Part shown: in pieces, positions 50,402 to 62,259 of the stretch
How the letters are laid out: each line of letters starts with the position of its first letter
Numbering within the stretch: the first letter of the stretch is position 1
Assembly (NCBI GenBank): GCA_029255685.2
Contig: CM055313.2
Coordinates: 77,788,641-77,852,640, forward strand
Direction of reading: 5' to 3'
Length of the DNA stretch: 64,000 nucleotides
Source: Silene conica
Taxonomy: Eukaryota > Streptophyta > Magnoliopsida > Caryophyllales > Caryophyllaceae
Position numbers and translations under genes: made by a program
The notes under the pieces: model-generated
Told to the model about the DNA's origin: nothing
Database searches by the model: none
The model's input: the letters and a program-made list of their open reading frames with translations, nothing else

Positions 50402-52146
50402 TTTTTTTTTTTTTGCAAGAAGGTATTCTCATATATTCCAATGAAATCAGAGTACATGAGTTTGTCTTACAAAGTATATATCCCCTATACAAAGAATCCC
50501 CTATATTTATGTATCAGTTACATGTATATTGGTAGTGGCTAGAATTTCTTCATGGAAAACTTCAGCAGTATTGTGCAAAATAATTGCAGTAGTGGAGTTC
50601 TGGATATCCTGAAACAGAGTGAAAAGTGAGCGAGTACCCGCCCCAAATACTCTAGAGTTCCTCTCCTGCCATATGTGATAAACAAGGCTACCCAGTCCGC
50701 AGCTAACCCACTGATTCCTCCAGTGCCTTCTGTTCCTTCTGTCATTTGCCCAGCAGAGTAGATCAGTCAGGCCAGTGACAGTGACATTAATGCCAAGCCA
50801 ATTCTTCAGAGTCATTAATATATCGTTAGTGAATTGACATTCGAAGAACAAGTGAGATACTGATTCAGCATCAGCTTTGCAGAGGTTGCATCTGTTCACT
50901 AGAATGATCCCCCTTTGTTGCAATTTATCCATTGTGGAGAGTTTTTGTTGTACTGCCATGAGAAGGCAAACTTTATACTTAGATACCCCTGCTGATTTAT
51001 GAATTGCTCGATAGACTGGCAATTTCTGCCCATTGGTTCTAACATTCTCATAGGCCAGATGAACTGAAAATTTCCCATTCACTAGACAGTTCTGAACCAG
51101 TCCTTTAACTGCTTCCAGACCCCCCAGTTGCGCACTACAATGATTGCGGACCTGCAACACATGCTTGAGACACGAAGGATAGCACTCCTTTATAGGCAGT
51201 GTCCAGATATCTCCACCTGCCAAGTAATACCTTCGAATCCATTGAATCCAGATAGTACCATGCTCCCCATCAAACCTCCAAAGCCATTTGAGCAGAGAAG
51301 CAAGGTTCCAGCTGTGGAGGCTTTTAATTTGAAAGCCACCCTCATCCCATGGCTTACATATACTGTCCCAAGACTTGAATATCATTTTAGATGTGCCACT
51401 TGTTCTCCCCCAGAAAATATCTCTACTTAATTTGTCAATGAGTTTACATATTTGTTTTGGAATTAAGAGGCTAGCACACCAAAAATTGATGAGGCCAAAC
51501 ATGACTGTATTGAGCACAAGTATCCTTCCTGCATACGATAACTGGTTGGTGCTGAACCTTTGTCTTATACTTTGAATCTTGAGTATAAGAGGATGGTACA
51601 TGGATGCCTTAAGCCCAGAATGGTTAATGGGGATTCCTAAATATCTGAAAGGAAACTTCCCTTCTTTTATACCAATTGAGTGCAAAATGCTAGCCTTTAG
51701 ATGGTCTGAAACTCCTCCCATATAAGCCTCTGTCTTCTCAAGGTTAGGACACAGACCTGACCATTGAGAGAATTCCTGCAATATGGCAACAGCAGCACTC
51801 ACTGAAGGAGCATCTCCCCTCACAAAGATCATCAAGTCGTCAGCAAAGACAAGATGATTGAGATTCATCCTAGAGCATTTGGGATGATGAGAAACTGATA
51901 CTGTACTGCACATAGACCTAAGTCTTCTGGATAGCACCTCCATACTCAATACGAAGAGGTATGGGGACAAGGGATCACCCTGCCTAACTCTACTCTTCCC
52001 CTTAAAGAACCCATGGTGGCCTCCATTGACACTCAAAGTGAACCAGGAGCCAGTTACACAACTCATTATCCATTTAATAAACATATTTGGAAAGTTCAGT
52101 TGTTTTAGCATATCATGAATGAAGGGCCACTGCAAAGTATCAAATG
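50402..52146 (-). mobile_element. L1-type LINE, 3' half (first copy)
   Basis: The minus strand carries the second half of LINE ORF2 followed by about 90 bp of 3' untranslated DNA and an A13 tail (T13 at 50402-50414). It is separated from the 5' half (62260-64000) by the Gypsy element, whose target duplicate AAATG (52142-52146) ends this segment. Confidence 0.9.
50507..52146 (-). pseudogene. LINE ORF2, C-terminal half: reverse transcriptase from motif A onward, and zf-RVT domain
   Basis: Read from the Gypsy junction, the frame continues from RT motif A (DTLQWPFIHDML) through RQGDPLSPYLFVL, the active-site motif FADDLMIF (near 51840), the thumb/connection region (FPFRYLGIPINHSG), and a C-terminal Cys/His zf-RVT domain (CNLCKADAESVSHLFFEC, near 50880). 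The nearest ATG is at 52135, but the true start is in the 5' half, so this is half of an interrupted gene. LINE ORF2 nicks target DNA and copies its own RNA there. The stretch itself is open to the stop at 50507. Confidence 0.92.
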
Positions 52147-53710
52147 TGATACGTGTCTATTTTATGATGTTTTACATCTATTTTTACACGTATTTGGTCA
52201 CTCATTTACTATGTTTTAGCCTTTATTTCCCACAAATTGTGTACTTTCGTATTTTTATGCACTTTTGCAGATTTATGCGGAAAAGAGACGATTTAGCACC
52301 AAATTCGTATCCTCAAGTCTTTTGCTTAATTAAGGAATAAATGGAAAGTCAACTGGAGTCAAAATCAAGTACCAAGAGTCAAAACAGAAGAAATCCGAAT
52401 ATTTCCGTACAGAAGCGGTCGACCGACCAGCAAAACGGGTCGGCCGACCAGGCCTGATTTTCATAAAGCCCAATTTTCAAGAAGGGCCGGAAATAAGAGA
52501 AGCCCAACAAGAAGCGGTCGACCGACCAGCTAAACGGGTCGGCCGACCAGAACGAAGCCCATGCGATTCTTTTTCGGAAATAAAGTAGAATTAGAATTAT
52601 AAGGAAACTCTTAGTTTTTACCCTATATAAACAAATCTTGTGATTAGGGTTAGAGAGGCTTTTTTCATATGTATGCTTGATATCTATTATCATACCTTAG
52701 TATCTTTTATTCAATCTTTTACCATCTAGTTCATCTTTTATCATTATTCAAGAATTCTCAAGCATTCAATAAAGTTTATTCAGTTCTGCCTTAATTCCAA
52801 TTGTGGTAATTATTCTTTAATCTAGTTTTTATTATAGTTCTTGTTTTTATTACAATTGTTAAGTTAGAATCCCAAGCTTTATTGAATCTTGCATGCTTAG
52901 ATTATTTACTACGTTCTCCATGTTTATTCCCAATTTTACAATCGTCTTAACAGTCATGAATAGCTAATTTTCATATGTTAGGATGTAGGGGATAATATGC
53001 ATAGGTAAATAAAATCCGAAAAACCGACCTGTAGCAGGACCACGGTCGGCCGACTGGAATAGCCGGTCGGTCGACCGAGGCCTTGGTCGGCCGACTGGAG
53101 TAGCCGGTCGGTCGACCACTCGCGTATGTTTTCTTATTTCGTCTTTTCTTGTCAATTATAATATCGTGCAATGAGACCATAAGGAGACTTGTAGGATGTT
53201 AGTAATGACCTACCCAAGATTGAAAGATACGGGAAGGGCATTGGTTTACACCTTAAGACGGATAGGTTACTGAAGGCTGAAAGGTATGTAACCTGGGATT
53301 TAGGAATCACCCGTATTGTTGACACCCAATAATTGTGAGACCTAGGAACTAATAGCATGGGCCGAAAGGAGCTATTAGGTAGCATAGACCTAAAAAGATA
53401 TGTTACACCCCCTTACGCGACTGCAATACATGTTGACCTTAGGATTTATTTTACCTTAGCTATTTATTACCCGAACATCCTAGCATCCCTTTTATTATAT
53501 TTTATTCTCATCTTTTATTTCTTGTTTTATTTTAATCTTTGCTTAGACTTAGTAATCAACAATCAACCCCCAATTTTATTACCTTTAAACATTAACATTA
53601 AGACAATAAACATTCCCCACCTCTTTGTGGTTCGACCCTGACTTTCACTATCTATTGTTTAAGTTAGGAATTATAAATTTTATCTTTGGTACCCTCAACG
53701 ACGGGCATCA
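52147..53710 (+). repeat. 5' LTR of the Athila/Tat-like element
   Basis: 1,564 bp, starting TGATACGTGTC and ending GGGCATCA. It is preceded by AAATG (52142-52146). A TATA box (TATATAA) lies at 52624-52630. It carries eight copies of the GGTCGACCGACC-type word in four pairs. Confidence 0.93.
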
Positions 53711-53715
53711 AATTT

Positions 53716-53733
53716 TGGCGCCGTTGCCGGGGA
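53716..53733 (+). other. Primer binding site of the Athila/Tat-like element
   Basis: TGGCGCCGTTGCCGGGGA lies five bases after the LTR end. This site is characteristic of plant Athila/Tat Gypsy elements. Confidence 0.9.
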
Positions 53734-53834
53734 GGTGACACCAATGTTTATTGTTTTTTTGTTTTTGTTTCTCTTTGTTTAAGGAACTTTTTGTTCCTTA
53801 AACCTTCTCACTTTTTTCTTGTAGTTTCCATCTT

Positions 53835-54650
53835 ATGCGCAGGTCAGTTCAAGGAGAACTCCTACCACTTGACCTCGAAATTGAGAGGACTCTTAGAGAA
53901 AGAAGAAAGCAACTTCTAGCAAATCAGGAAGGAGGCTCACCATCTTCCTTATTTCAAGAAGACTTATTCGAACAACCATCATTACCATCTTCACCAAAAA
54001 CACCACCTTCGCAACCAAGTTCACCCATCAATCCGCTTTCACCAAAAACACCACCTTTTACCTACTTTCCAGTTTTTCCTAAAGAAGAAGATAATATGGC
54101 AGAAGAAGCTACTATTACCAGTCACTCCATGCCTCAGGCAAAGGACCTATACAAAGGGTTCACTTTACCTGCAGGTACTGGGAAGCCATTCGAGGCCAAG
54201 CCTGCCTATATCACTATGGTTGAAAGAAACCAATTTGGAGGCTCGGCCAATGAGGATGCTGCTAAGCATATTGAAATCTTCACAGATTACATATGCTCTA
54301 TAGCACCCCCAGAAGGAGTGACGCAGGACCAGATTAAACAAACCATGTTTATCTTCTCCCTTAGGGACTCTGCGAGAGAGTGGTACAGAGACCTTGACCG
54401 CACTGCTGCGGGAGTTACAGATTGGAACACCTTAGCCTTAGCATTCTACAGGAAATATTACTCTGCATCAAAGACAAATGCTTTAAGAGCGCAGATCACT
54501 AATTTCAACAAGGTCCCAATGAAGACTTTAGCGAGGCGTGGGACAGGTTCAAGAGACTTGTTCGATCCATACCACATCACGGATTCGAACAATGGTTTCT
54601 TTGCAACCAGTTCTACAATGGCCTCTATGATGACAACAGGGCCTACCTAG
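53835..54650 (+). pseudogene. Gypsy Gag N-terminal and capsid-like region
   Basis: The open stretch begins MRRSVQGELLPLDLEIER. It has a Ser/Pro-rich section (KTPPSQPSSPINPLSPKTPP) and then a Retrotrans_gag domain with YITMVERNQFGGSANEDAA, FIFSLRDSAREWYRDL and ALAFYRKYYSASKT, closely matching plant Athila-type Gag. It is the 5' part of the gag-protease region that continues at 54725. The region is not one open frame, so I treat it as a fossil. Confidence 0.82.
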
Positions 54651-54724
54651 ATGCTGCAGCTAATGGAAGATTCCAAGATAATTCAGGAGAGACTAAGGGT
54701 CTCAAGTTAATAGAAGATGTTGCT

Positions 54725-56731
54725 GTGCACCGCGCTGAGCATGGTACTTCCAGAGGAAATCAGAGAAAATCTGAGTACAACCTGTCAGCAATTGAGGCCT
54801 TAACGGCCAAGTTGGAAAAGTTTGAGGCTGCAGGAAAGCTCGATCTAGGGAGTGGAAGCAAGGGAGGAATATACCAGGTGAACGCCGTTCAGGACGGACC
54901 CTTTGCTTGTGAGAGGTGCGGTGGAGAAGGGCATGTGTCAAAGTTCTGTACTTCATCTAATGAAACATGCGCCGCTTTTCAGCATTATCGTGGGAACAAT
55001 TTCTATGACCCAAATAATAATAATGTCCATCCCAACTTAAGGTGGACAAGCCAGAATGTTCAAAACCCACAACACATGCAACCTCAGCAAAATTCCACTT
55101 ATGTACCCCCACATAAACAAAACTTCCAAAGACCACCTTTCAACCCTCAACCACCTTCTAATCCTCCACCCAACACAGATGCTCTTATCCAAAATCTTAT
55201 TGGGTTGGTTCAGAAGGAGTCGCAGGCTAGAGAGGCAGGGATGAAGATGTTAGAGTCCCAGATTGCTCAGATCGCGAGCAAGAATGATACTAGGGCTCCG
55301 GGTCAACTTCCGACCAAGCCGGACCAGAAGAAGGAAACTCTAAACGTCGTAACCCTGCGAAGTGGAGCTAAAGTGGGGGCTGAGAAAGAAAAAAAGGCGA
55401 GTAGCAGTGAAGGCGGTCGACCGACCGAAGAATCTGGTCGACCGACCGAAGAATCTGGTCGACCGACCGCGGAGCAGGATCCGAAATTTTCGCCTGAACA
55501 GGAGACTGGTCGACCGACCGAAGATACTGGTCGACCGACCACTGAAGGAGAACCTGAAGTTCCCTTTCGTCCAGAATTGCCGAACAACTTGCGGGATTTT
55601 CTTTTCCGGGGTGATAAGACCCCCAGGTTTTTAAAAAGGGCTGCAAATACGGAGTCCTCAGCTGCTCCTTTTCCAGAGAGACTCGTGCCTTCAAAGGATC
55701 AGGTATCTTTTGACAAATTTAAGGATGTGATTCGTTCATTAAATGTTCAAGTCCCATTTTTAGAATTAGTTCAACAAGTTCCTTCTTATCTTAAATTCAT
55801 GAGACAACTTTTGTCAAGAAAGAGGTCTCTAGAAAAGGTTGAGTCTGTGGCTCTCACTGAAGAGTCATCCAGTTTTTTAACTCATGTCATTGCCCCTCAT
55901 AAACTAGAGGACCCTGGAAGTTTTTCTGTCCCTTGTAATATAGGAACCTTCCCAGTTAAGAAGGCTCTATGCGATTTAGGTGCTAGTATAAGTGTCATGC
56001 CCCTAAGCGTTGCCTTAAAACTAGGAATGACCGAATTTGCAGTGACCAGTATGACAGTCCAAATGGCAGATCGCACATCTATGGAACCTGTAGGGGTATT
56101 AGAAAACATCCCTGTGCGTATTGACAAGTTTTTCTTCCCAGTCGACTTTGTTGTTTTGGACATCCCAGAGGATGCCCATATACCCATAATTCTAGGAAGA
56201 CCCTTTCTTCACACTGCAGGTGCCATTATAGATGTAGGCACTGGAACTCTAACCTTCAAAGTAGGCAAACATTCTATTATCTATGGCCTATCTTATAGGA
56301 AGAAGGATGCTATGACCCCCATCACGTGTAATGCTATCACTTCTGAGAAGAAGTATGAGGTCATCACTACTTCTCCCACTTTATTACCTGTTCCTGTATC
56401 TGTTTTTACACCTCCGCCCCAGATTGGGAGCAATAGGGAGGACACTTCTGTTATGACTATTGCAGGAACTGGTTTGGGGAAACCCAAGGAGAAGGAAGTC
56501 ATCATCCAAAGAGGAGGAATGGGATGCTTAAGCTATGAAGAAGATGAGGATCCAGATGTCGTGGATCGAGAGGAGAAAAAGAAGAAGAGGCAGGCTCAAG
56601 AAGAGAGACCGTCGCATATGCTTTACGACGGAGGAAAGAAGATGTGTTTTGTTACTAAAGCAAAAACTGTGGAGACTACGGCATGCCGTCAGAAGCCGTG
56701 GTCGGATATTTTCCGCATCTTTAGCGGATAG
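54725..56731 (+). pseudogene. Gypsy Gag C-terminal part and aspartic protease
   Basis: In order: a CCHC knuckle (CERCGGEGHVSKFC, about 54908-54950), a Pro/Asn/Gln-rich linker, a block with five GRPT repeats (55415-55540), the conserved Athila/Tat segment (PFLELVQQVPSYLKFMRQLL), and a retropepsin-like protease with CDLGASISVMP (active-site Asp in DLGAS) and the later IILGRPFLHTAGA motif. The frame then ends in a Lys/Glu-rich tail at 56731 with no reverse transcriptase beyond. The non-coding DNA after it makes a gag-protease-only design likely rather than a cut-off pol. Confidence 0.85.
55415..55540 (+). repeat. Five in-frame copies of GGTCGACCGACC encoding GRPT
   Basis: Copies lie at 55415, 55436, 55457, 55508 and 55529. 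The first three and the last two are exactly 21 bp apart, and all are in the same direction and frame, giving GRPTEES / GRPTEDT-like peptide repeats. Confidence 0.95.
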
Positions 56732-58728
56732 TTGTTTTAAGTTGCAATTTTAAGACAATTTACTTTATGTTGTGTGAGACTTTTTAGTTTGTTTGCTAGT
56801 AGTTAAGACTTTAAGAATCGTTTTGGCATCTCGCGCATTGTTGGGCGCGCATTTTTTTTTCTTGCTTTTTCAGGATTTCCGAAAAAAAGAAGACCTCCAG
56901 GACTCAGCTGGTCGACCGACCAGAAAAATCGGTCGGTCGACCAGAGGCGCTGTTTCGCAGATTTTTCCGCTGTTCACAGGAGGTCGATCGACCAGAAACA
57001 CCGGTCGGTCGACCTACTGTCCGCTGCAGTCCTTCGTTTCTCTTCCTTAGAACTCGTGAAATCAACTTGGATACTTGAGTGGCACTGCTAGCCACCAAAA
57101 CCTCCCAGCTTACGCTGGTTTGGGGAGGTTTTTCTCATGCATCTTTTAACCCAGTGAGTTCTTTCCAGTTTTTCCTTGGTTTTTCTTTTTATTGCATCTT
57201 TTCTTTAATTTTCTGAAACCTTTACTTAGGCTAATGCACAATGGGGACATTGTGCGGGTTGGTTTGGGGAATGGTTTCGTGTTACATGCATTGCATTTTG
57301 TCACACGTTTATTGCATTTCTGTCTTGCATTGTTCTTTTCTTTATTTTCCTTATATATACAAAAATCCAAAAAAAATTAAAAAATTCAAAAATTCCAAAA
57401 AAATGCACGTTTATTTTAGCATATAGGTCGAGTTGGAACGAAAGTATTTCAAAGATGATTTTGCTTTCTTACATGTTTATGCCTTTATCTTGCCTTGTCA
57501 ACTTGTTTTAGTATGAAAGTCTTTTGCATATCTACGAGTTTTTGTCAACTTGCATATCTTGAGACTTGACTTATACCTTGGCGACCTACTTATACATTCT
57601 AAGTTTTAGAGACTTATTCCTGGTTTCATTCTTAAACCAGTCGTCTAGGATGTGAGTAGTACTCCCCTTGGAACATGTTACATCAATATGCATAAACATG
57701 AGCTTGAATTGCTATATACTTGTTTTACTATCTCGTTTGTGAGTCTTGATACGTGCATTTGGAATCCCTTTTCTCATATTTACCCATAAGCTTCACAAAG
57801 CCAAATTTGCCTTTTTATTCCCCCAAAACTACATCCCATACTTAGCCTACCTTTCCAAGCTAGTATTTGTGGTCTTTGGTTTGACTTATTGGAGGTATCT
57901 TGGTTTGTAAGCTATCTTGAGCAAAAAGAAAAGAAAAGAAAGAAAGAAAAGAACAAGAACAGAAAAAAAAAAAATTCAGAAAAGAAAGAAAGAAAAAACG
58001 GAAAAAAAGAAAAAAAAAATCCGGAAAATGCAGAAGACAGTCGACCGACCGCCTGTATAGGTCGGTCGACCACCTGGCACCATCAGAAAAAAAATTCGTT
58101 CCAAAAATCCCTTTCTTTTATATGTTATCACTCCCATACCTCATTCAAAAATATTTGGGAGTCCTTTCTTATATTTAATGTGAGAGTTGTGCTACAAAAG
58201 AGCACTTTCTTAATATCAAAAGTGTGAAGTTTGTTGTTGGAAATCAGTTTTACTAGCTTGGCTACTAACCCCACAAAACCAAAAACATCTTAACCACTTT
58301 TTACCTTTTACCTCACATATCTTTCATTACCTCATTTGCATGTATTTAGGCCACTTAAATGAGATTGTTATACGAAGTTGTAGAATTCTTGTTCATGTTA
58401 GATTGCAGGCATGTTTCCATGGGTCGCAGTTAGGTGAGTGTCATTACAAATATACTTCTTTCTATCTTTTACATATACTCACCCTTTGCTTCATGAGTGT
58501 CTCGAGCGTACCGCGAGAGTCCATGGTATTAAGTCTCTATAGTTTCTTTATTTGCAAATCTGACAACCCTATAACTCGTTTGCATGATTTAAATACTTTC
58601 TCATTTTGTACTTGACATTGGTTTAGGCTAACATGTAAATTTCGCTCTGAGATTGAAATCGTTCCATTAGTTAAGATCGAGTCTATTTCTTGCTTGAGGG
58701 CAAGCAAGGGTTTGGTTTGGGGAATTTG
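56732..58728 (+). other. Non-coding 3' internal region of the Gypsy element
   Basis: Contains three hairpin cassettes of the 12-bp word (56910-56942, 56982-57014, 58040-58071), A-rich tracts near 57360-57405 and a GA-rich tract near 57927-58020. The polypurine tract is at about 58713-58728. No pol-like frame is present. Confidence 0.8.
57927..58020. repeat. Purine-rich (GAAA/AAAG) low-complexity tract
   Basis: Almost pure A and G on the plus strand for about 90 bp. Confidence 0.85.
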
Positions 58729-58818
58729 ATACGTGTCTATTTTATGATGTTTTACATCTATTTTTACACGTATTTGGTCGCTCATTTACTATGTTTTAGC
58801 CTTTATTTCCCACAAATT

Positions 58819-60695
58819 GTGTGGTTTATTGTGGGTTAAATAAAATTTGGGGCATTATGAGAAGATGGCTAATAGTATGGAGTATTACTAATAAATAATC
58901 CATTAATAATAGTCATTTCAACTTTATCGCCTTCCCTTTTCTTTTAATAAACTTTTTTTTTTTTGCAAGAAGGTATTCTCATATATTCCAATGAAATCAG
59001 AGTACATGAGTTTGTCTTACAAAGTATATATCCCCTATACAAAGAATCCCCTATATTTATGTATCAGTTACATGTATATTGGTAGTGGCTAGAATTTCTT
59101 CATGGAAAACTTCAGCAGTATTGTGCAAAATAATTGCAGTAGTGGAGTTCTGGATATCCTGAAACAGAGTGAAAAGTGAGCGAGTACCCGCCCCAAATAC
59201 TCTAGAGTTCCTCTCCTGCCATATGTGATAAACAAGGCTACCCAGTCCGCAGCTAACCCACTGATTCCTCCAGTGCCTTCTGTTCCTTCTGTCATTTGCC
59301 CAGCAGAGTAGATCAGTCAGGCCAGTGACAGTGACATTAATGCCAAGCCAATTCTTCAGAGTCATTAATATATCGTTAGTGAATTGACATTCGAAGAACA
59401 AGTGAGATACTGATTCAGCATCAGCTTTGCAGAGGTTGCATCTGTTCACTAGAATGATCCCCCTTTGTTGCAATTTATCCATTGTGGAGAGTTTTTGTTG
59501 TACTGCCATGAGAAGGCAAACTTTATACTTAGATACCCCTGCTGATTTATGAATTGCTCGATAGACTGGCAATTTCTGCCCATTGGTTCTAACATTCTCA
59601 TAGGCCAGATGAACTGAAAATTTCCCATTCACTAGACAGTTCTGAACCAGTCCTTTAACTGCTTCCAGACCCCCCAGTTGCGCACTACAATGATTGCGGA
59701 CCTGCAACACATGCTTGAGACACGAAGGATAGCACTCCTTTATAGGCAGTGTCCAGATATCTCCACCTGCCAAGTAATACCTTCGAATCCATTGAATCCA
59801 GATAGTACCATGCTCCCCATCAAACCTCCAAAGCCATTTGAGCAGAGAAGCAAGGTTCCAGCTGTGGAGGCTTTTAATTTGAAAGCCACCCTCATCCCAT
59901 GGCTTACATATACTGTCCCAAGACTTGAATATCATTTTAGATGTGCCAGTTGTTCTCCCCCAGAAAATATCTCTACTTAATTTGTCAATGAGTTTACATA
60001 TTTGTTTTGGAATTAAGAGGCTAGCACACCAAAAATTGATGAGGCCAAACATGACTGTATTGAGCACAAGTATCCTTCCTGCATACGATAACTGGTTGGT
60101 GCTGAACCTTTGTCTTATACTTTGAATCTTGAGTATAAGAGGATGGTACATGGATGCCTTAAGCCCAGAATGGTTAATGGGGATTCCTAAATATCTGAAA
60201 GGAAACTTCCCTTCTTTTATACCAATTGAGTGCAAAATGCTAGCCTTTAGATGGTCTGAAACTCCTCCCATATAAGCCTCTGTCTTCTCAAGGTTAGGAC
60301 ACGGACCTGACCATTGAGAGAATTCCTGCAATATGGCAACAGCAGCACTCACTGAAGGAGCATCTCCCCTCACAAAGATCATCAAGTCGTCAGCAAAGAC
60401 AAGATGATTGAGATTCATCCTAGAGCATTTGGGATGATGAGAAACTGATACTGTACTGCACATAGACCTAAGTCTTCTGGATAGCACCTCCATACTCAAT
60501 ACGAAGAGGTATGGGGACAAGGGATCACCCTGCCTAACTCTACTCTTCCCCTTAAAGAACCCATGGTGGCCTCCATTGACACTCAAAGTGAACCAGGAGC
60601 CAGTTACACAACTCATATCCATTTAATAAACATATTTGGAAAGTTCAGTTGTTTTAGCATATCATGAATGAAGGGCCACTGCAAAGTATCAAATG
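58819..60695 (-). mobile_element. L1-type LINE 3' half, second copy (segmental duplicate)
   Basis: This repeats 50268-52146 almost perfectly, including about 134 bp of non-LINE flank beyond the poly(A) end, so it is a DNA-level duplication and not a new retroposition. It joins the partial Gypsy LTR at a shared GTGT (58819-58822, equal to 50268-50271). Differences seen are a few substitutions, one T fewer in the poly(A) tract, and one base deleted near 60616. Confidence 0.92.
59057..60695 (-). pseudogene. LINE ORF2 C-terminal half, duplicate
   Basis: Same RT (from motif A), FADDLMIF active site and zf-RVT domain as 50507-52146, with three or so residue differences (for example Thr for Ser in the FWGRT-G motif and Pro for Leu after QWSG). 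A one-base deletion near 60616 relative to the first copy shifts the frame, so the open stretch now begins at 60622. It has no 5' half of its own except across the LTR at 60696-62259. Confidence 0.9.
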
Positions 60696-62259
60696 TGATA
60701 CGTGTCTATTTTATGATGTTTTACATCTATTTTTACACGTATTTGGTCGCTCATTTACTATGTTTTAGCCTTTATTTCCCACAAATTGTGTACTTTCGTA
60801 TTTTTATGCACTTTTGCAGATTTATGCGGAAAAGAGACGATTTAGCACCAAATTCGTATCCTCAAGTCTTTTGCTTAATTAAGGAATAAATGGAAAGTCA
60901 ACTGGAGTCAAAATCAAGTACCAAGAGTCAAAACAGAAGAAATCCGAATATTTCCGTACAGAAGCGGTCGACCGACCAGCAAAACGGGTCGGCCGACCAG
61001 GCCTGATTTTCATAAAGCCCAATTTTCAAGAAAGGCCGGAAATAAGAGAAGCCCAACAAGAAGCGGTCGACCGACCAGCTAAACGGGTCGGCCGACCAGA
61101 ACGAAGCCCATGCGATTCTTTTTCGGAAATAAAGTAGAATTAGAATTATAAGGAAACTCTTAGTTTTTACCCTATATAAACAAATCTTGTGATTAGGGTT
61201 AGAGAGGCTTTTTTCATATGTATGCTTGATATCTATTATCATACCTTAGTATCTTTTATTCAATCTTTTACCATCTAGTTCATCTTTTATCATTATTCAA
61301 GAATTCTCAAGCATTCAATAAAGTTTATTCAGTTCTGCCTTAATTCCAATTGTGGTAATTATTCTTTAATCTAGTTTTTATTATAGTTCTTGTTTTTATT
61401 ACAATTGTTAAGTTAGAATCCCAAGCTTTATTGAATCTTGCATGCTTAGATTATTTACTACGTTCTCCATGTTTATTCCCAATTTTACAATCGTCTTAAC
61501 AGTCATGAATAGCTAATTTTCATATGTTAGGATGTAGGGGATAATATGCATAGGTAAATAAAATCCGAAAAACCGACCTGTAGCAGGACCACGGTCGGCC
61601 GACTGGAATAGCCGGTCGGTCGACCGAGGCCTTGGTCGGCCGACTGGAGTAGCCGGTCGGTCGACCACTCGCGTATGTTTTCTTATTTCGTCTTTTCTTG
61701 TCAATTATAATATCCTGCAATGAGACCATAAGGAGACTTGTAGGATGTTAGTAATGACCTACCCAAGATTGAAAGATACGGGAAGGGCATTGGTTTACAC
61801 CTTAAGACGGATAGGTTACTGAAGGCTGAAAGGTATGTAACCTGGGATTTAGGAATCACCCGTATTGTTGACACCCAATAATTGTGAGACCTAGGAACTA
61901 ATAGCATGGGCCGAAAGGAGCTATTAGGTAGCATAGACCTAAAAAGATATGTTACACCCCCTTACGCGACTGCAATACATGTTGACCTTAGGATTTATTT
62001 TACCTTAGCTATTTATTACCCGAACATCCTAGCATCCCTTTTATTATATTTTATTCTCATCTTTTATTTCTTGTTTTATTTTAATCTTTGCTTAGACTTA
62101 GTAATCAACAATCAACCCCCAATTTTATTACCTTTAAACATTAACATTAAGACAATAAACATTCCCCGCCTCTTTGTGGTTCGACCCTGACTTTCACTAT
62201 CTATTGTTTAAGTTAGGAATTATAAATTTTATCTTTGGTACCCTCAACGACGGGCATCA
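60696..62259 (+). repeat. Solo-type LTR of the Athila/Tat-like element in the LINE
   Basis: A full 1,564-bp LTR lies between the LINE 3' half and 5' half with AAATG on both sides (60691-60695 and 62260-62264) and no internal region on either side. This is the signature of a solo LTR made by LTR-LTR recombination. TATA box at 61173-61179. Confidence 0.92.

Larger units (their letters stand above)
52147..58822 (+). mobile_element. Athila/Tat-like Gypsy LTR element without pol, inserted in the LINE
   Basis: The layout is: 5' LTR (52147-53710), primer binding site TGGCGCCGTTGCCGGGGA (53716-53733, typical of Athila/Tat), the gag-protease region (53835-56731), about 2 kb of non-coding DNA, a polypurine tract (TTTGGTTTGGGGAATT) and the first 94 bp of the 3' LTR (58729-58822). 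There is no reverse transcriptase, RNase H or integrase, so it is non-autonomous. It sits opposite to the LINE and made a 5-bp duplication (AAATG). Its gag region is broken about once. LTR 52147-53710 differs from 60696-62259 at only about four positions (about 0.3%), so it is very young. Confidence 0.88.

Noticed and set aside
51128-51430. Plus-strand ORFs over the LINE (also at 59678-59980, 62371-62604 and 63274-63579)
   Set aside because: They are antisense shadows of the LINE ORF2 coding strand.
55415-55540. Regularly spaced GGTCGACCGACC repeats resembling a CRISPR array
   Set aside because: Repeats are only 12 bp with 9-bp spacers, lie in frame in a retrotransposon gene, and this is a plant nuclear sequence.
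50507-60695. Two reverse transcriptase ORFs that might suggest retrons, group II introns or a novel defence system
   Set aside because: The FADD active site, zf-RVT C-terminus, endonuclease in the 5' half and poly(A) end identify a plant L1-type LINE; the second ORF is a duplicate.
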